Shown here: positions 38,801 through 50,800 of the stretch, piece after piece
How the letters are laid out: each line of letters begins with the position of its first letter
How positions within the stretch are numbered: the first letter of the stretch is position 1
From: Zonotrichia leucophrys gambelii
Lineage: Eukaryota; Chordata; Aves; Passeriformes; Passerellidae
Assembly (NCBI RefSeq): GCF_028769735.1
Contig: NC_088176.1
Span: 20,273,501-20,337,500 of the forward strand
Reading direction: 5' to 3'
DNA: 64,000 bases
The notes under the pieces: model-generated
What the model was told of the DNA's origin: nothing
Seen by the model: only the letters and a program-made list of their open reading frames with translations
The model's database searches: none
Program-made: the position numbers and the translations under genes

Positions 38801-41800
38801 TCTCATCCTTATGTTACCCTTCCCGAGTATTCCTGCTCCTTTGCTCCTTTTTCCTTCTGAAAATAATGTTCTTAACCAGTATGTTTCCTGGTTAATTAAT
38901 TTCTTGAGTGGACAAATATAAGTAGTCCATTTCGTTTAGTCCCTATTGTCCCAATAGAACCCTTTGCTCCTAAATTGGGTCACCTCAATTTTAATTTTGT
39001 TTTCTTGTCCTTTTACTTTTATTAGGAAATCTGATAGGATTTAAGTGTTGGGATTATACATGAGAAATGTGTGGCAGGAACAGAATGGCAGTTGATTGAG
39101 ACACCTGGTGAAATTTCTAGAAATGTCTTTTTCTCTTGAATTAGATCTCCATTTAGACTATTTTGCTTAAGTGCATTGGCCCTTTGTGAGATTTGGAGCT
39201 GGAAAACACAGAACTGTTTTGTTCTTCCCATAGTAATATGGGGGCATGGGACTAACTGTGTATCATGAGTCTATGTAGTCCTGCCAGCTTGCTGCTTCTT
39301 CAGAGTTACTTGAACACCAATTACTGCTGTCCCTATGGTTTGCAACAGTTTGTTCTCCTGAGGATGGCCTGCTAAAGCTTAATTTAAAGTTGTTGGCTTC
39401 TCTATAGGCCCATTAGGGTAAAGAGGTAAATGCCTGGGAGGGAGATTAGGTGGTCCTGTCTGTCATTGTGCTTCCCAGGGTCGACTATTTAGGTTGTACT
39501 TGTGAATATCGTAACTGGAGTTATTCACAGGGCTGGTTCACAGCTGCTGCAAGCTGTTCTATGAGTGTTTCCAAGGGCAGTTCCCCATGGAACTGAGACT
39601 CTGCGACTCATCTCACTCATCTGAGATTGCTGAGACTCAAATCACTAATGCCTTATTTAGGGCAGATAAGCAAACAGAGCAGACAGTGTTTTATTTTAAA
39701 CCTCCCAGTTTGTATTGTGCTTTCATGTTGGTGATTTTTGTGTTTTGTTTCTGGATCATGAACCTGTCTACAACCCAGTTGTTAATATATCTGTTTGCTT
39801 TTTTCAGCCTGTCTTCTTATTACTGCTGCCTGTATTTAGCATTAACTTCATTCAGCAGATGATGTTTCCGGCCAAAGGAAGGAAGTGTTCTGTAGGTCAA
39901 GTAGTAGTTTGTTGCAGGTGCTTTTTGTGTCTGCTTCCTAACCTGTCCCCTTTCTTCTCTTAGGCGCAGGGATCTTTGCTCACAGCTCAGACAGTGGCAG
40001 CTGAAAGTCATAGATAACGTTAAGAGGGGTCAGCACAAGAAATCACTGGAGAAACTCTTCCAAGGCTTCAAGCCAGCTGTAGAAGCCTGTTACTTCAATT
40101 GGGAGGAAGCTTATCCCATTCCCGGGATTACATATAGCAGCACTGACAAGAAGAACTCGTTCTGTTGGGTGAAGGCCATCCAACAGAGGAGCTGCCGGTT
40201 GCAGTGTGCAGAGAGTGCCTGTGAGGCTGGCAGGACGCTCGGCCAGGAGCCCGGGGCAGCGTGTGTGCAGCCCGGGGACCGGCTGCGGCCCTCTCCCCAG
40301 GAGCCGGCCGTCCGTCCAAAGGAGCTCACGGGGAAGAGGAAAGTCGTCTCTGAAACGCCGCAGAGGGTTCTGAGGCGGCTCTCGGCAGAAGGGGACAAAG
40401 CTGTCTATAAGACTGCAGTGAGCAAAGCAAAGTTGCCGGTGAGCAAAGGCTTGACCAGTAAGCATAGTGGGAAACGCCGTATGAGCAGCGAGGACAGCTC
40501 TCTGGAGCCAGACTTGGCGGAGATGAGCCTGGATGACAGCAGCTTGGCGCTGGGGGCAGAAGCCAGCAATACCTTCAGTTTTACAGAAAGTCCACTGAGC
40601 AGGAGCTACAGGGATGCCTTTGAGGAGGATGGTGGAGTGTACTTCTCTGAGGGACCCGAGCCTACTCTCAGGAGCAGTTCCATGGCCAAGAAACCCCCCA
40701 AGGATCCTGTGGGGGAGATGGGTAGTGGCGATGATGACTTGCCTTCTGCAGACGAGAACTCTGGTGGTGTGAGTCTGAAGCCTGAAGAAGTGGGAGAGAA
40801 TGGTGCAGCAGGGGGAGGGGATGATGGAGAAGAGGAAGATGATTACCAGGTATACTATCTGAATCCACAAGAGGTAGCCAAGGAAGATGATGACAAAGCT
40901 GAAGGGGGAATTGAAGAGGAGCAGGATATATTTGCTGGTATAAAGCCTCTGGAGCAGGAGAACCGGATGGAGGTGAGTTGAATCTAGTTCAAAATGCTGT
41001 TTTGCAGTTTTATATGTTGTATAAATCATGGTCTCACCACCCTCATAGCTGTCACACTTAACCTAGGATGTTGTTAAATCAAGTGCTTAATTACAATGTT
41101 GTGATAACCAACTGTGTCATAAGGTATCTACAAGCTTAATGCAGTGGCAGCATATGTCTGCTTCCCACAAGCTTGATTCCCTGTTTCTGTGCTAACTGCA
41201 AGTGTGTCCCAGTTTTAGTTAGTCCCATCTCACACTCCAGCATTTACAAATGTAGACAAAACAGTGTGCTTTTCACTTCGTCTCACCCTTGGAAAAGGCA
41301 AAAATTATCTGAAATTAAAAATGAGACTGAGACATGCTCAGAAAAAAAAAAGTAAATCCAACCATTTAAGCAGAAATTCTTTGGAAAGGAGAAGCAGTCT
41401 AAATAAACTGTGTCTTATTCTTGTAATAACCACAAAATGGCAATGCATGGAAACAGTGGTAATTTGAAGTTTAGTATTTTTTGAGCTATTTTCTGATCTC
41501 ATAGCACTTGGAGAGAGGATGGGACTTAATCATGTAAGAAAAGACTTTTTGGGGGAGTGCTTCAAGGAGTGGTGGTGAAGGATTAGGCAAGGAGGACTCT
41601 GAGAATACCTGCTGCTGAAGTTAGTTGAGAATTGTGCTTGCAGTCTTTGTGACAGGTGGTTTGAGCAGGCTGACTCCAGGCTGGGCTGATGTGGTTTGAA
41701 CATGACCATCTGTTCCTTCTTGCAGGTGCTGTTTGCCTGTGCAGAGGCCCTGTATGCGCACGGATACAGTAGCGAGGCATGCCGCTTGACTGTAGAGCTT

Positions 41801-44800
41801 GCCAGGGACCTACTGGCCAACCCTCCAGATCTCAAAGTGGAGCAGCCACCAACTAAGGTAGAGAGATGGCAGCAACCTTCAGTAGTCTTGATGTTAGTGC
41901 AGCTCTGTGCAGGTGACCCTGTTTCTTGAGATTCTCTCCAAAACCTGTGTCTCCTATTTTGTAGTGCACATCACTGGAAATGTTAGTAGTTCTGCTATTT
42001 CAGGATAAGATGGTTGGACAGAAGCATAAGTTTCTGGAAGCTCAGTTGTAGTGACACTCAGTAGTGTTTGTTGTACAGAAGGGTTCCCTTGGAAGGAATG
42101 GGTATGTGACATCTGCCTGCACAGCATCAGTCGAACAGGGAACGTGTGTCTTGTCCACAGGCCGGCTCTTCCACTGTGTTGTCCTGGGGTGACATAGGGG
42201 AGGCAGTGATGTTCAATGGTAACCACTGAAATTGGAGATTTCTCAGCAGAAGGAACAAAATCTAAATGTATTTTATTCTTTCCTCTGTCCATAATTACTG
42301 CAAAAGATAAGAGGACAAGAGAGTCATTTAAGATGTTTAGGAAAGTGTCTGTGACAAATTCCTCCTCAAACAGGGCAAAAAGAACAAGGTGTCAACCAGC
42401 AAGCAGACATGGATGGCAACCAACACCTTGTCTAAAGCTGCTTTCTTGCTGACTGTCTTGAGTGAGCGGCTGGAGTACCACAACCTGGCCTTCCGAATAG
42501 GAATGTTTGCTCTGGAGCTGCAGAGACCACCTGCCTCTACCAAGGCTCTGGAGGTAAGGAAATATCTCAAAAAGACAGTATCCATAAACGTTGTTCTCTT
42601 GGAATGTCTTTGCTCACATGGTTTAAATTTCAGTGCCTGAAGTTTGGTTGTACTTTTATGTTTTCTTAAAATGGATTGCAATAGAACTAAATTGAGTGCA
42701 CATCCCATTAGGACATGTTGATCTCCTAAAAAAATTATTAGCAATATCACTTGAGCTGTTGTTACCTTCACTGATAGGAAGCTCAGACGAAGCTATAGGT
42801 CTGAAAATATTTAAGTGAGTACAAAATCTTTTATGAATGTATTATTTGGATAAGAACAGCCTAGTTCTTATCTTAAGTATGTTTTCATTTTGCTTCGCTA
42901 ATGTGGGGAAAAACAAAGGCATTTGTAAATGCCCATATTTGTCTGTATTTGCATCAGTGAAATGGTTTGAAAGTTATTCCTTAGGGTGAATTGGTGCAAT
43001 TGTTATGTATCTGAAAATTGTTGCTATTGCTGATACCTCATTCACTGGCAAGCAAGCATATGCACTGTACAAGCACATTATTTTGGACACTCCTTGATTT
43101 CTATGAGGATTCCTGTTTTGAAAAAAGTGTCCAGTGAAGACCATGTCTGTGTGATTTACAGCTGCCTTGCTTTTCACTGCAGGGTTGTTCAGTCTCTTAG
43201 AGTGTGTATTGTTGCTAGTTATCCACCAACTACAATTATTACATTCATTATCTGTACTTCTTATGGTCTGATTAGAAGACTGTGAGTTTGGCAGTCACTT
43301 GCTACCTAAAAGAAAACTATTGCTTTCACGTGTTAAGAATGGAGGGAGTACAGGCACAGAGCAGTGAAATGTCTTCATCCTGATGGCATGTGTGCTGCAA
43401 CTGTGCCCTTTCTTCTGCTAATCAGTCTCTGGTGTCTCAAATGGGTGTACCACTTAACATAGCATCCTTTCTTCCTACAATTACAAGTAACCACCTTTTC
43501 CACTGGCCTATCCAGTCAGATACTTCTGCTGATGTTCTTGTGAGAGCTGATGCATTTTTTCTGTATGCAGCTGAAAAGTCATCATTTGAGCAAAAAAAAA
43601 AAAGTGTATAAATATGAAGCAAGACTCTTATTAGATGTGAAAACCATTTTCATTGTGGAGAGAATGGTAATGGTGGCTAGGCTGGTAAGCACTGCTCTCA
43701 TTTAATAAACTAATAAAAACTATTGCTGTACTTCATGTATAGAGGAGAACGGTGTGCTCCCCATAGGGGACTGTGCCTCTGACAGCTTTTTTTTCTGTTT
43801 TCTTGTGGATACCACCAGGTGAAGCTGGCTTATCAGGAATCTGAGATTGCAGCCCTCTTGAAGAAGATTCCCTTGGGCACCAATGAGATGAACACTATTC
43901 GAGGAAGAGCCGAAGAACTGCGAGAAGGGACCTTGTGTGATTACCGTCCTGTCCTGCCTCTGATGTTGGCAAGCTTTATATTTGATGTCCTGTGCACTCC
44001 AGGTACTGACAGCATTGGCCTGAGTGTGTGCAGGGCGTATTCTGAGATGCCAGGTCTTGAGGGATTTTCACAGAGAAACTGTCTTCTGTATAAGAACAAC
44101 CAAAGTTTAATTCTTCATACACTGTTGCTTGCACTTGCCTCTACATTGTTTTAAAGATATTTTGTTCCCCAGTGGGACAGTTCTCCTTCTGCCTACATTT
44201 GAAAACAACTCCACACTTAAGACTTTTTAGCACTCTATGTGTGTTTGTAAAATAGTTATAAATTACTGACTTTGCTGCTTTTACACTGGTTATATTTTGA
44301 GGAGTCTAATACAAATCCAGAATATAATAAGAACACAGCAACCTGGGATTAGAAGACTGACTTGGCAATATACTGGTTTGGAGCCTTCTGAGCTTAGAGA
44401 AAGAATTGGGAAGAAAACCTTGTAAGGTGCTGTGATCTTGAAGCTGGTATGAGGCTAAGAATAGGATCACAGGAAGCTATGAAAATTCAGAAAGCTCTCA
44501 GAAATGTCTTTTGCTTTGAAGCCTTAGTTTTGAAAGATGAACACTAATTCCATTGTATTCTTTCAGTGGTTTCTCCTACAGGCTCTAGACCCCCAAGCCG
44601 TAATTGGAATAATGAAATGCCTGGAGATGAAGAACTTGGTTTTGAGGCAGCTGTTGCTGCTCTTGGTAAGAATCTTTACAAGGAAAGTCTGCCTTCATCC
44701 ATGTTCTGCATGCTTTCCCATTTTGAATGGTGAGAGTTAGTAGTTCATTCCAGTTTGGTGCAGAAATAGAAGTGTTTGCAGAGTTTGACAGAATCAGGTG

Positions 44801-47800
44801 CAGGATTCTACATGCCAGGGTTGAGGTATCAGTGCAAAGCTGTGAAAAAATGGAAGGACAATATGGGATGAGAGCTCAGTGTTTAGGTAGTAACATGAAT
44901 TTTAGCTTTCTGCTTGCTTTTTTGTCAGGAAATATGTATTGCCTGGACTTCAATGGAAATGGACAGTTTCAGAGGCAATTAGGACAAAAGGCAATAATTT
45001 TTGAAGAGAATTGACAATGATAGCAAAAGATTAGCAGAAGTACTCTCAATTATTATCATATCATTTAGGATCTTAGCATAGAACTGAATTCTCGCCTCAT
45101 CTGCCTCAACAACAAAGCAGTGATTATATGCATGTTATGTTGACAGTACTGTATGCGTGTTTTAAAGCAGTAAGCAAAAAGAAATTAAATGGATTAGACA
45201 AAACCTGTTGTTTGTTGCCTCATCTCTGAAAAAAGATGAGTTTTTTATGGTGTTGGAATGCTGGCTTGTAGCATCTGCAGAAACCAAAAGGCTTGTTTCA
45301 AGATAGGGTTATAGGCTTGCCTGGACTCTTCCTGTAGCTTTTTAGTACCTGGTTGTTCTGGCAGTTGTGGCCAACTTAGTATTCTAGGGACAGACTGCAG
45401 CTTCTGTTTATTCATGGCCTCCTTTTGAAGTTAACAGAAAAAATCTTTTTTTGCCTGTAACAGTGAGGCTATTGAAACAGTCTGAAGTATAGACAGCTCT
45501 CAGGATGTAGTGTAGTCCCATGAGCTCACTTGTCTCTTCATGCTCTCTTTTATGGGCTGCAGGTATGAAAACAACTGTCAGTGAAGCAGAACATCCTCTG
45601 TTGTGTGAAGGCACACGAAGGGAGAAAGGGGATCTGGCACTAGCCCTGATGATCACTTACAAGGATGATCAGTCTAAGCTGAAGAAGGTGAGTTTCCCTT
45701 TGAAAGGAGAGAGAGAGAAGGAAGGTTTGGGTTTTGATGGATTTGATAGTTTTGCCACTGAGTGTAAGTTGCTGTGTCACATACTGATGTTTTACAAGCT
45801 ATGTTGTGGTATTTATATTCATCCACTGCTGCAAAACCTGATTGTATGGAGTGTGTTGCCCTGGGAGAGGCATTCTTTCCATAGGTTTCTTAAGATCCAG
45901 TCAGGGCATGTGTTGTCACTGCTTTTATTGCTAAGACAAGTTCACTCCTAAGGGGTTTTGGTGTGCAGTCTGTGTGTGGTCTGGGAATTGGACATGTTTT
46001 GCTGCAGGGATATTGGCTTGCAGAACAGTATAGTTAGCAAAAGCTCTGTTTCTTAACCTCTCACCTCTTTGATATACTAGTTCATTACACCTGTCTTAAT
46101 TTCCTATGTAGGGGAGAGAGAGTAAAACTCTGCCTGTCCACCCCAAAGGAAGAAAAAAAATTGAAAACTGCTGAAGCTTCAGAAAGGATTTTATTAATCT
46201 TTTATATTCAGAAATCCTCCTACACAGCAAGAACTACATTATTAGTGTCTTTTTGTCTCCTAAAAGAGAAGCATTTTTGCTATACTCTTCTCCAGGGAAT
46301 AACAGGGACACTGTGATATCAATCAACTGTGCATAAATGATCTGTCAGGCTTGTGGTGTTGATTAAATATGGAGAACAAACAGTATAAGTGGACAAACCC
46401 TTCAAATGTGGTGATGCATTGTTCCCCAATTACATAATAAGTTATGACAAGAAAATGTTACTGTAGGCCAGTATAATGCAGTTTCTCTAGTGGCTTTGCC
46501 CGTTTCTCAGTAATGTATGACAGGATTTTCTGAATGGTGAGCGTGGAATTTTTCTGACTTAAACAACATCTGACAGAACTAAATTTAGAATTCTCCATTC
46601 TGTCCTTGCTATACTAGAATTGCTTATTTTTTGTGAATTTTGGGTGCTTTTCAAGTAAAGCCAGTGGCTGTTTCAAGTGAAAATGTGGTATTACTGAGTC
46701 TTTGCATCCTCAAGTAATGCAGACCACCTGTCTCTCAGCTGTGCATTACATTGCTCTTTGGTGCAGGAAGATGACGCATATTCTTTAGAAAATAAGCATT
46801 TTCTTTTTATCTCCAACAAATAAAATTTGATATTTTACCTCTTCGTCTTAGTGTAATGAGACCCTGGTCTCTTACCCTTCACTGAGAGCCTTTTTTTTTC
46901 CCCTTGTTGTTGAAGATTTTAGACAAACTCCTGGACAGAGAAAGTCAAACTCACAAACCACAGACGCTGAGCTCCTTCTACTCATCCAGCAAGCCTGCAG
47001 TGGCCAACCAAAAATCTCCTTCCAAACATGCTGCCCAGTCTGCTGCAGCTATCCAGCAGCTTCCAGGGACTTCTGTCACTCAGCAAGCTGCTGTAAGCAC
47101 TGCAGTGCAGAGCAGTCCTGAGAACTTTGTGGAGAAGAGTACACAGGGTAAGAAGTGGTTTGTAACAGCTATGCTAAAATTTTCCACAGTTAGAGCCTAT
47201 TTTCCAAATCTTGAGTTAAATGTTCTTGGCCTAGTGTCAGATGATCTGCTTTATAACTGAAAGAAAGCTGACATAATCCTGCTCATAAATATAATTCATT
47301 TTATAAAAATCTGTTGATACTTGTATCTTTTAAATGGCCATGTCTGATTTTAGAGATACAGAAAGAAGATGGTGTTTATGTTGTCACTGTTGTGTTTAGC
47401 AGAGAGCTCTCAGAGGCCCCCGTGTGAGCCAGCTGCTGAGGCCACTGTTTTGAAACAAGAGGGGAAGGTCCCCAGTCGTCTGGCCCTTGGAAACCGAGGT
47501 GGATACAATGGGAGATGCTGGGGCTCACCTGTCAGGCAGAAGAAGAAACACACAGGTGGGAATGGATTAGCTCATGCAGCATCTAGTGCTCTCTTAGGCA
47601 GTCTGCTGGGAGAAGAGCTTTTTACAAGGACATGTAGTGATATGACAAAGGATAACAGCTTTAAGCTGAAAGCTGGGAGATTTAGATTGGACATTAGGAA
47701 GAAGTTCTTTATTGTAAGGGTTGTGAGTCTCTGAACAGGTTGCACAGAGAAGTGATGGATGCCCCATCCCTGGGAGTTTAAGACCAGGTTGGATGGGACT

Positions 47801-50800
47801 GACCAAACTGTTCTATGACTCTGGGATTTTACTTGTCAGCCTTTCCTGTACAACAGAAGCAGCTGAGTATCTCTGAGGTGTTTGACATGGACATATGAGA
47901 TTTGCTCCATAAATTTCCTGCCTTTCTTGCACCAGCTATGTTCTGTGTGATGGATTAGATTCCTGGAGCTGAATGACTGCTGACTCTAGAAGTGCAGCAC
48001 TGTGCTCCTGGATCCAGAAACAAATTCAGAGAAGCTGCTGCCTCTTTACACTGCTCTTGGGATGGGTATAAGTTAGAGGCAGAGGATGTGAAGGTTGTGC
48101 AGCATGTATCTGAAGGGTTTTCTTCCTATTTGTATAATCTGTGGAACTTGACTTTGTAAGTACATTTGCTTGTTGTTATTATATTCTGCCACAAAACTTG
48201 GCAGGTGGAGTGAGGGGCTGTGATGGTGTGAAGAGGGAAATAAAGATGCCTTGTTCTTGGACTCTTCTACATTTTAATCCAAGAATTACAAAATGTCACT
48301 GATGTCTGTGGCCAAATTGATTTGATTTAACCTCTCTCAATTTACAGTGACTGCCTATCAGCCCTAAGGCAATCACCGACACAACTGATCTTAGCTGGTA
48401 CTGCAGGTGATATGGTTCAGAGTTTACCTTCCTGCATTGCATTTACCAACCCTGGTGACATTTCTGTGTTGATTGTGGTGTTGTAGGCATGGCTAGTATT
48501 GACAGCAGTGCTCCTGAAACCACCTCTGACAGTTCTCCAACACTCAGTCGGCGTCCTCTACGTGGGGGCTGGGCAACGACGTCCTGGGGCAGAGGACAGG
48601 ACAGTGACAGCATCAGCAGTTCTTCAAGTGATTCACTGGGATCTTCCTCTTCCAGTGGCAGTAGGAGAGCAAGTGGGGGAGCCCGTGCAAAGACTGTGGA
48701 AGTTGGCAGGTAATGAATAATACCAATGCACAGAGGCAACCTCTAGGCCTGATGTTGGGGACATGCCGTGCGTGCATCGGGAAATACTTTATGGGGAAAA
48801 TTTGCTTTGTTTCCTCTAGACCCCAAAGACAGGGGGTCTTTGTACCCCAGCTGACAAACTTGGGGTACTTATGTGAAAGAGTCTTCTGTCTTTCTTCTAG
48901 GTATAAAGGGAGGCGGCTGGAGAGCCATGCTCCTCATGTCCCAAACCAGCCCTCAGAGGCAGCTGCTCACTTCTACTTTGAATTGGCTAAGACAGTCCTT
49001 ATCAAAGCAGGTGGAAACAGCAGTACCTCTATCTTCACCCATCCTTCCTCCAGTGGTGGGCACCAGGGACCACACCGCAACCTTCACCTCTGCGCCTTTG
49101 AGATTGGGCTGTATGCACTAGGGCTGCACAACTTCGTGTCTCCCAACTGGCTCTCTCGAACTTACTCCTCACATGTCTCCTGGATCACAGGTTACAGCAA
49201 AGCTTTTTTGGGAGGCTGACTTTTGGGCAGGAAGTGGGATAGGGAGGCGAGCTTGTTCTTGAGAATGGTGATACTGATGTGCTTTAGGAGCCATGTGAGC
49301 AGCTCACACAGCTGCAGTAGTTACTGATCAGCATTGATTTGCACAGTGGTGGTTACTTTGGCCTGGGAAGTTCTTGTGACCTCTTTCTTGTTTGAACTGC
49401 AAAATGCTTCAGTCTAAAAAGCCCACTTCTCATACAGAGACTGGTCTTCACCTCTCCTTCAGAAGTGTGCTGAAGAGACAGACATATGTCAAGTCTGAAC
49501 ATGCTCTCTGGCAGTGTTCAGTTCTCACTTTCCACTTCCTTTTGATTGCACCCATATTTGCTACCTATCCATATGGCTTTTAGAGACCTAAAAAATACAT
49601 CTTCGAAAATTCAGGTTTTCCTCATGTGAATTACTAGACTGGCAGTCCAGACTGGTTTGTGGGTACTAAAATCAGCTATAGCAAGTACTTTTGCTATTTC
49701 CAGTGCATTTTAGCTTAAGTAATGGTGTCCTCACTCACCACGTGCTCATTGAGGGCTCTTGTTTGTCCTGTGTTTTGGGAGGAGGTACCTAAATTTGATG
49801 TGAACCTTAATGGAAGCAACTGGGTTGTGTCACTGCTGCTGAAGGAAGTTCTTTCAACCTGCTGTTGAAAGAAAGCTGACTAACTGTGCTGGGCATACAG
49901 TGGTGTGAGAGTCTCTCTCACTCTTCTTCTTAGGGCAGGCCATGGAGATTGGTAGCGCAGCCTTGAACATCTTAGTGGAGTGTTGGGATGGACATCTGAC
50001 TCCCCCAGAGGTGGCATCATTGGCAGACAGAGCTTCACGGGCCAGAGACTCCAACATGGTGCGGGCAGCTGCTGAACTGGCACTCAGCTGCCTGCCTCAT
50101 GCCCATGCCCTGAACCCAAACGAGATCCAGAGGGCTCTGGTGCAGTGTAAGGAACAGGTGAGCATCATATGGCAGCTGCTGGTGGAGGCTGATTTCTAGT
50201 ATCAAGGATGTGCTGTTGTTACCTGTGGGGCTGGCTCCTTGCTACTGCCCAGCCTTAATCCCAGTTCTCTGGATTTCTAATGTTTCATGAATAACACTGG
50301 TTATTCTGCTGCATAGCATCTGGCTGGTCCCCATAGTATTAGTCATTTTAGAGTGCCTTGTACTTCTCCCCTCTTGTAGTTTTTCTTTCTTGTGTTTCTT
50401 ATTTTACATTCTTAACTTCTTTTGTTCCACTGCTCGCAGGACAACCTGATGCTGGAAAAGGCCTGCATGGCAGTAGAAGAGGCAGCTAAAGGAGGTGGTG
50501 TGTACCCAGAAGTCCTGTTTGAAGTAGCTCATCAGTGGTACTGGCTTTATGAACAGACTGTTGGTGGGACCCCAGCCCAGAGAGAAGGTGCCACCGGCTG
50601 CAGTGCTGGTGGCGCGCGGGCTGCGTCGGAAGCAGCGCGTGGCCTGGCAGACAGCCGGGTGACCTCAGAGCCGACCACGGTGACGGTGGCAGCTGCAGTA
50701 ACTGCAGCAGCAACAGTCATGCCAGTGATCTCTGTGGGGTCAACCATGTACCAGCAGCACACGGTGGCAGGGCCAGCAATGGCACATACACACACGCAGG

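Larger units (their letters stand above)
37568..39963 (+). other. ZSWIM8: ZSWIM8 intron 9
   Basis: 2396 bases, GTGAGC to CTCTTAG. Contains two local tandem duplications (listed). ORFs are short and unrecognised. Confidence 0.85.
40973..43818 (+). other. ZSWIM8: ZSWIM8 introns 10-12 (around exons 11 and 12)
   Basis: Introns 10 (40973-41725), 11 (41858-42373) and 12 (42554-43818). An A run near 43591-43602 is the only simple repeat noted. No nested gene recognised. Confidence 0.85.
44003..46915 (+). other. ZSWIM8: ZSWIM8 introns 13-15 (around exons 14 and 15)
   Basis: Introns 13 (44003-44581), 14 (44666-45562) and 15 (45688-46915). Nothing beyond splice signals and a long pyrimidine tract before exon 16 (46891-46905). 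Confidence 0.85.

Noticed and set aside
40043..41029. 328-codon minus-strand ORF opposite exon 10
   Set aside because: It is the reverse shadow of the exon 10 coding sequence, and it shows no domain of its own.
47594..47806. 70-codon minus-strand ORF in intron 17
   Set aside because: It is the antisense of the CR1 fragment.
48710..48900. Retention of short intron 18
   Set aside because: The retained frame reads AGG then TAA, so it stops at once; normal GT-AG splicing gives the conserved sequence.
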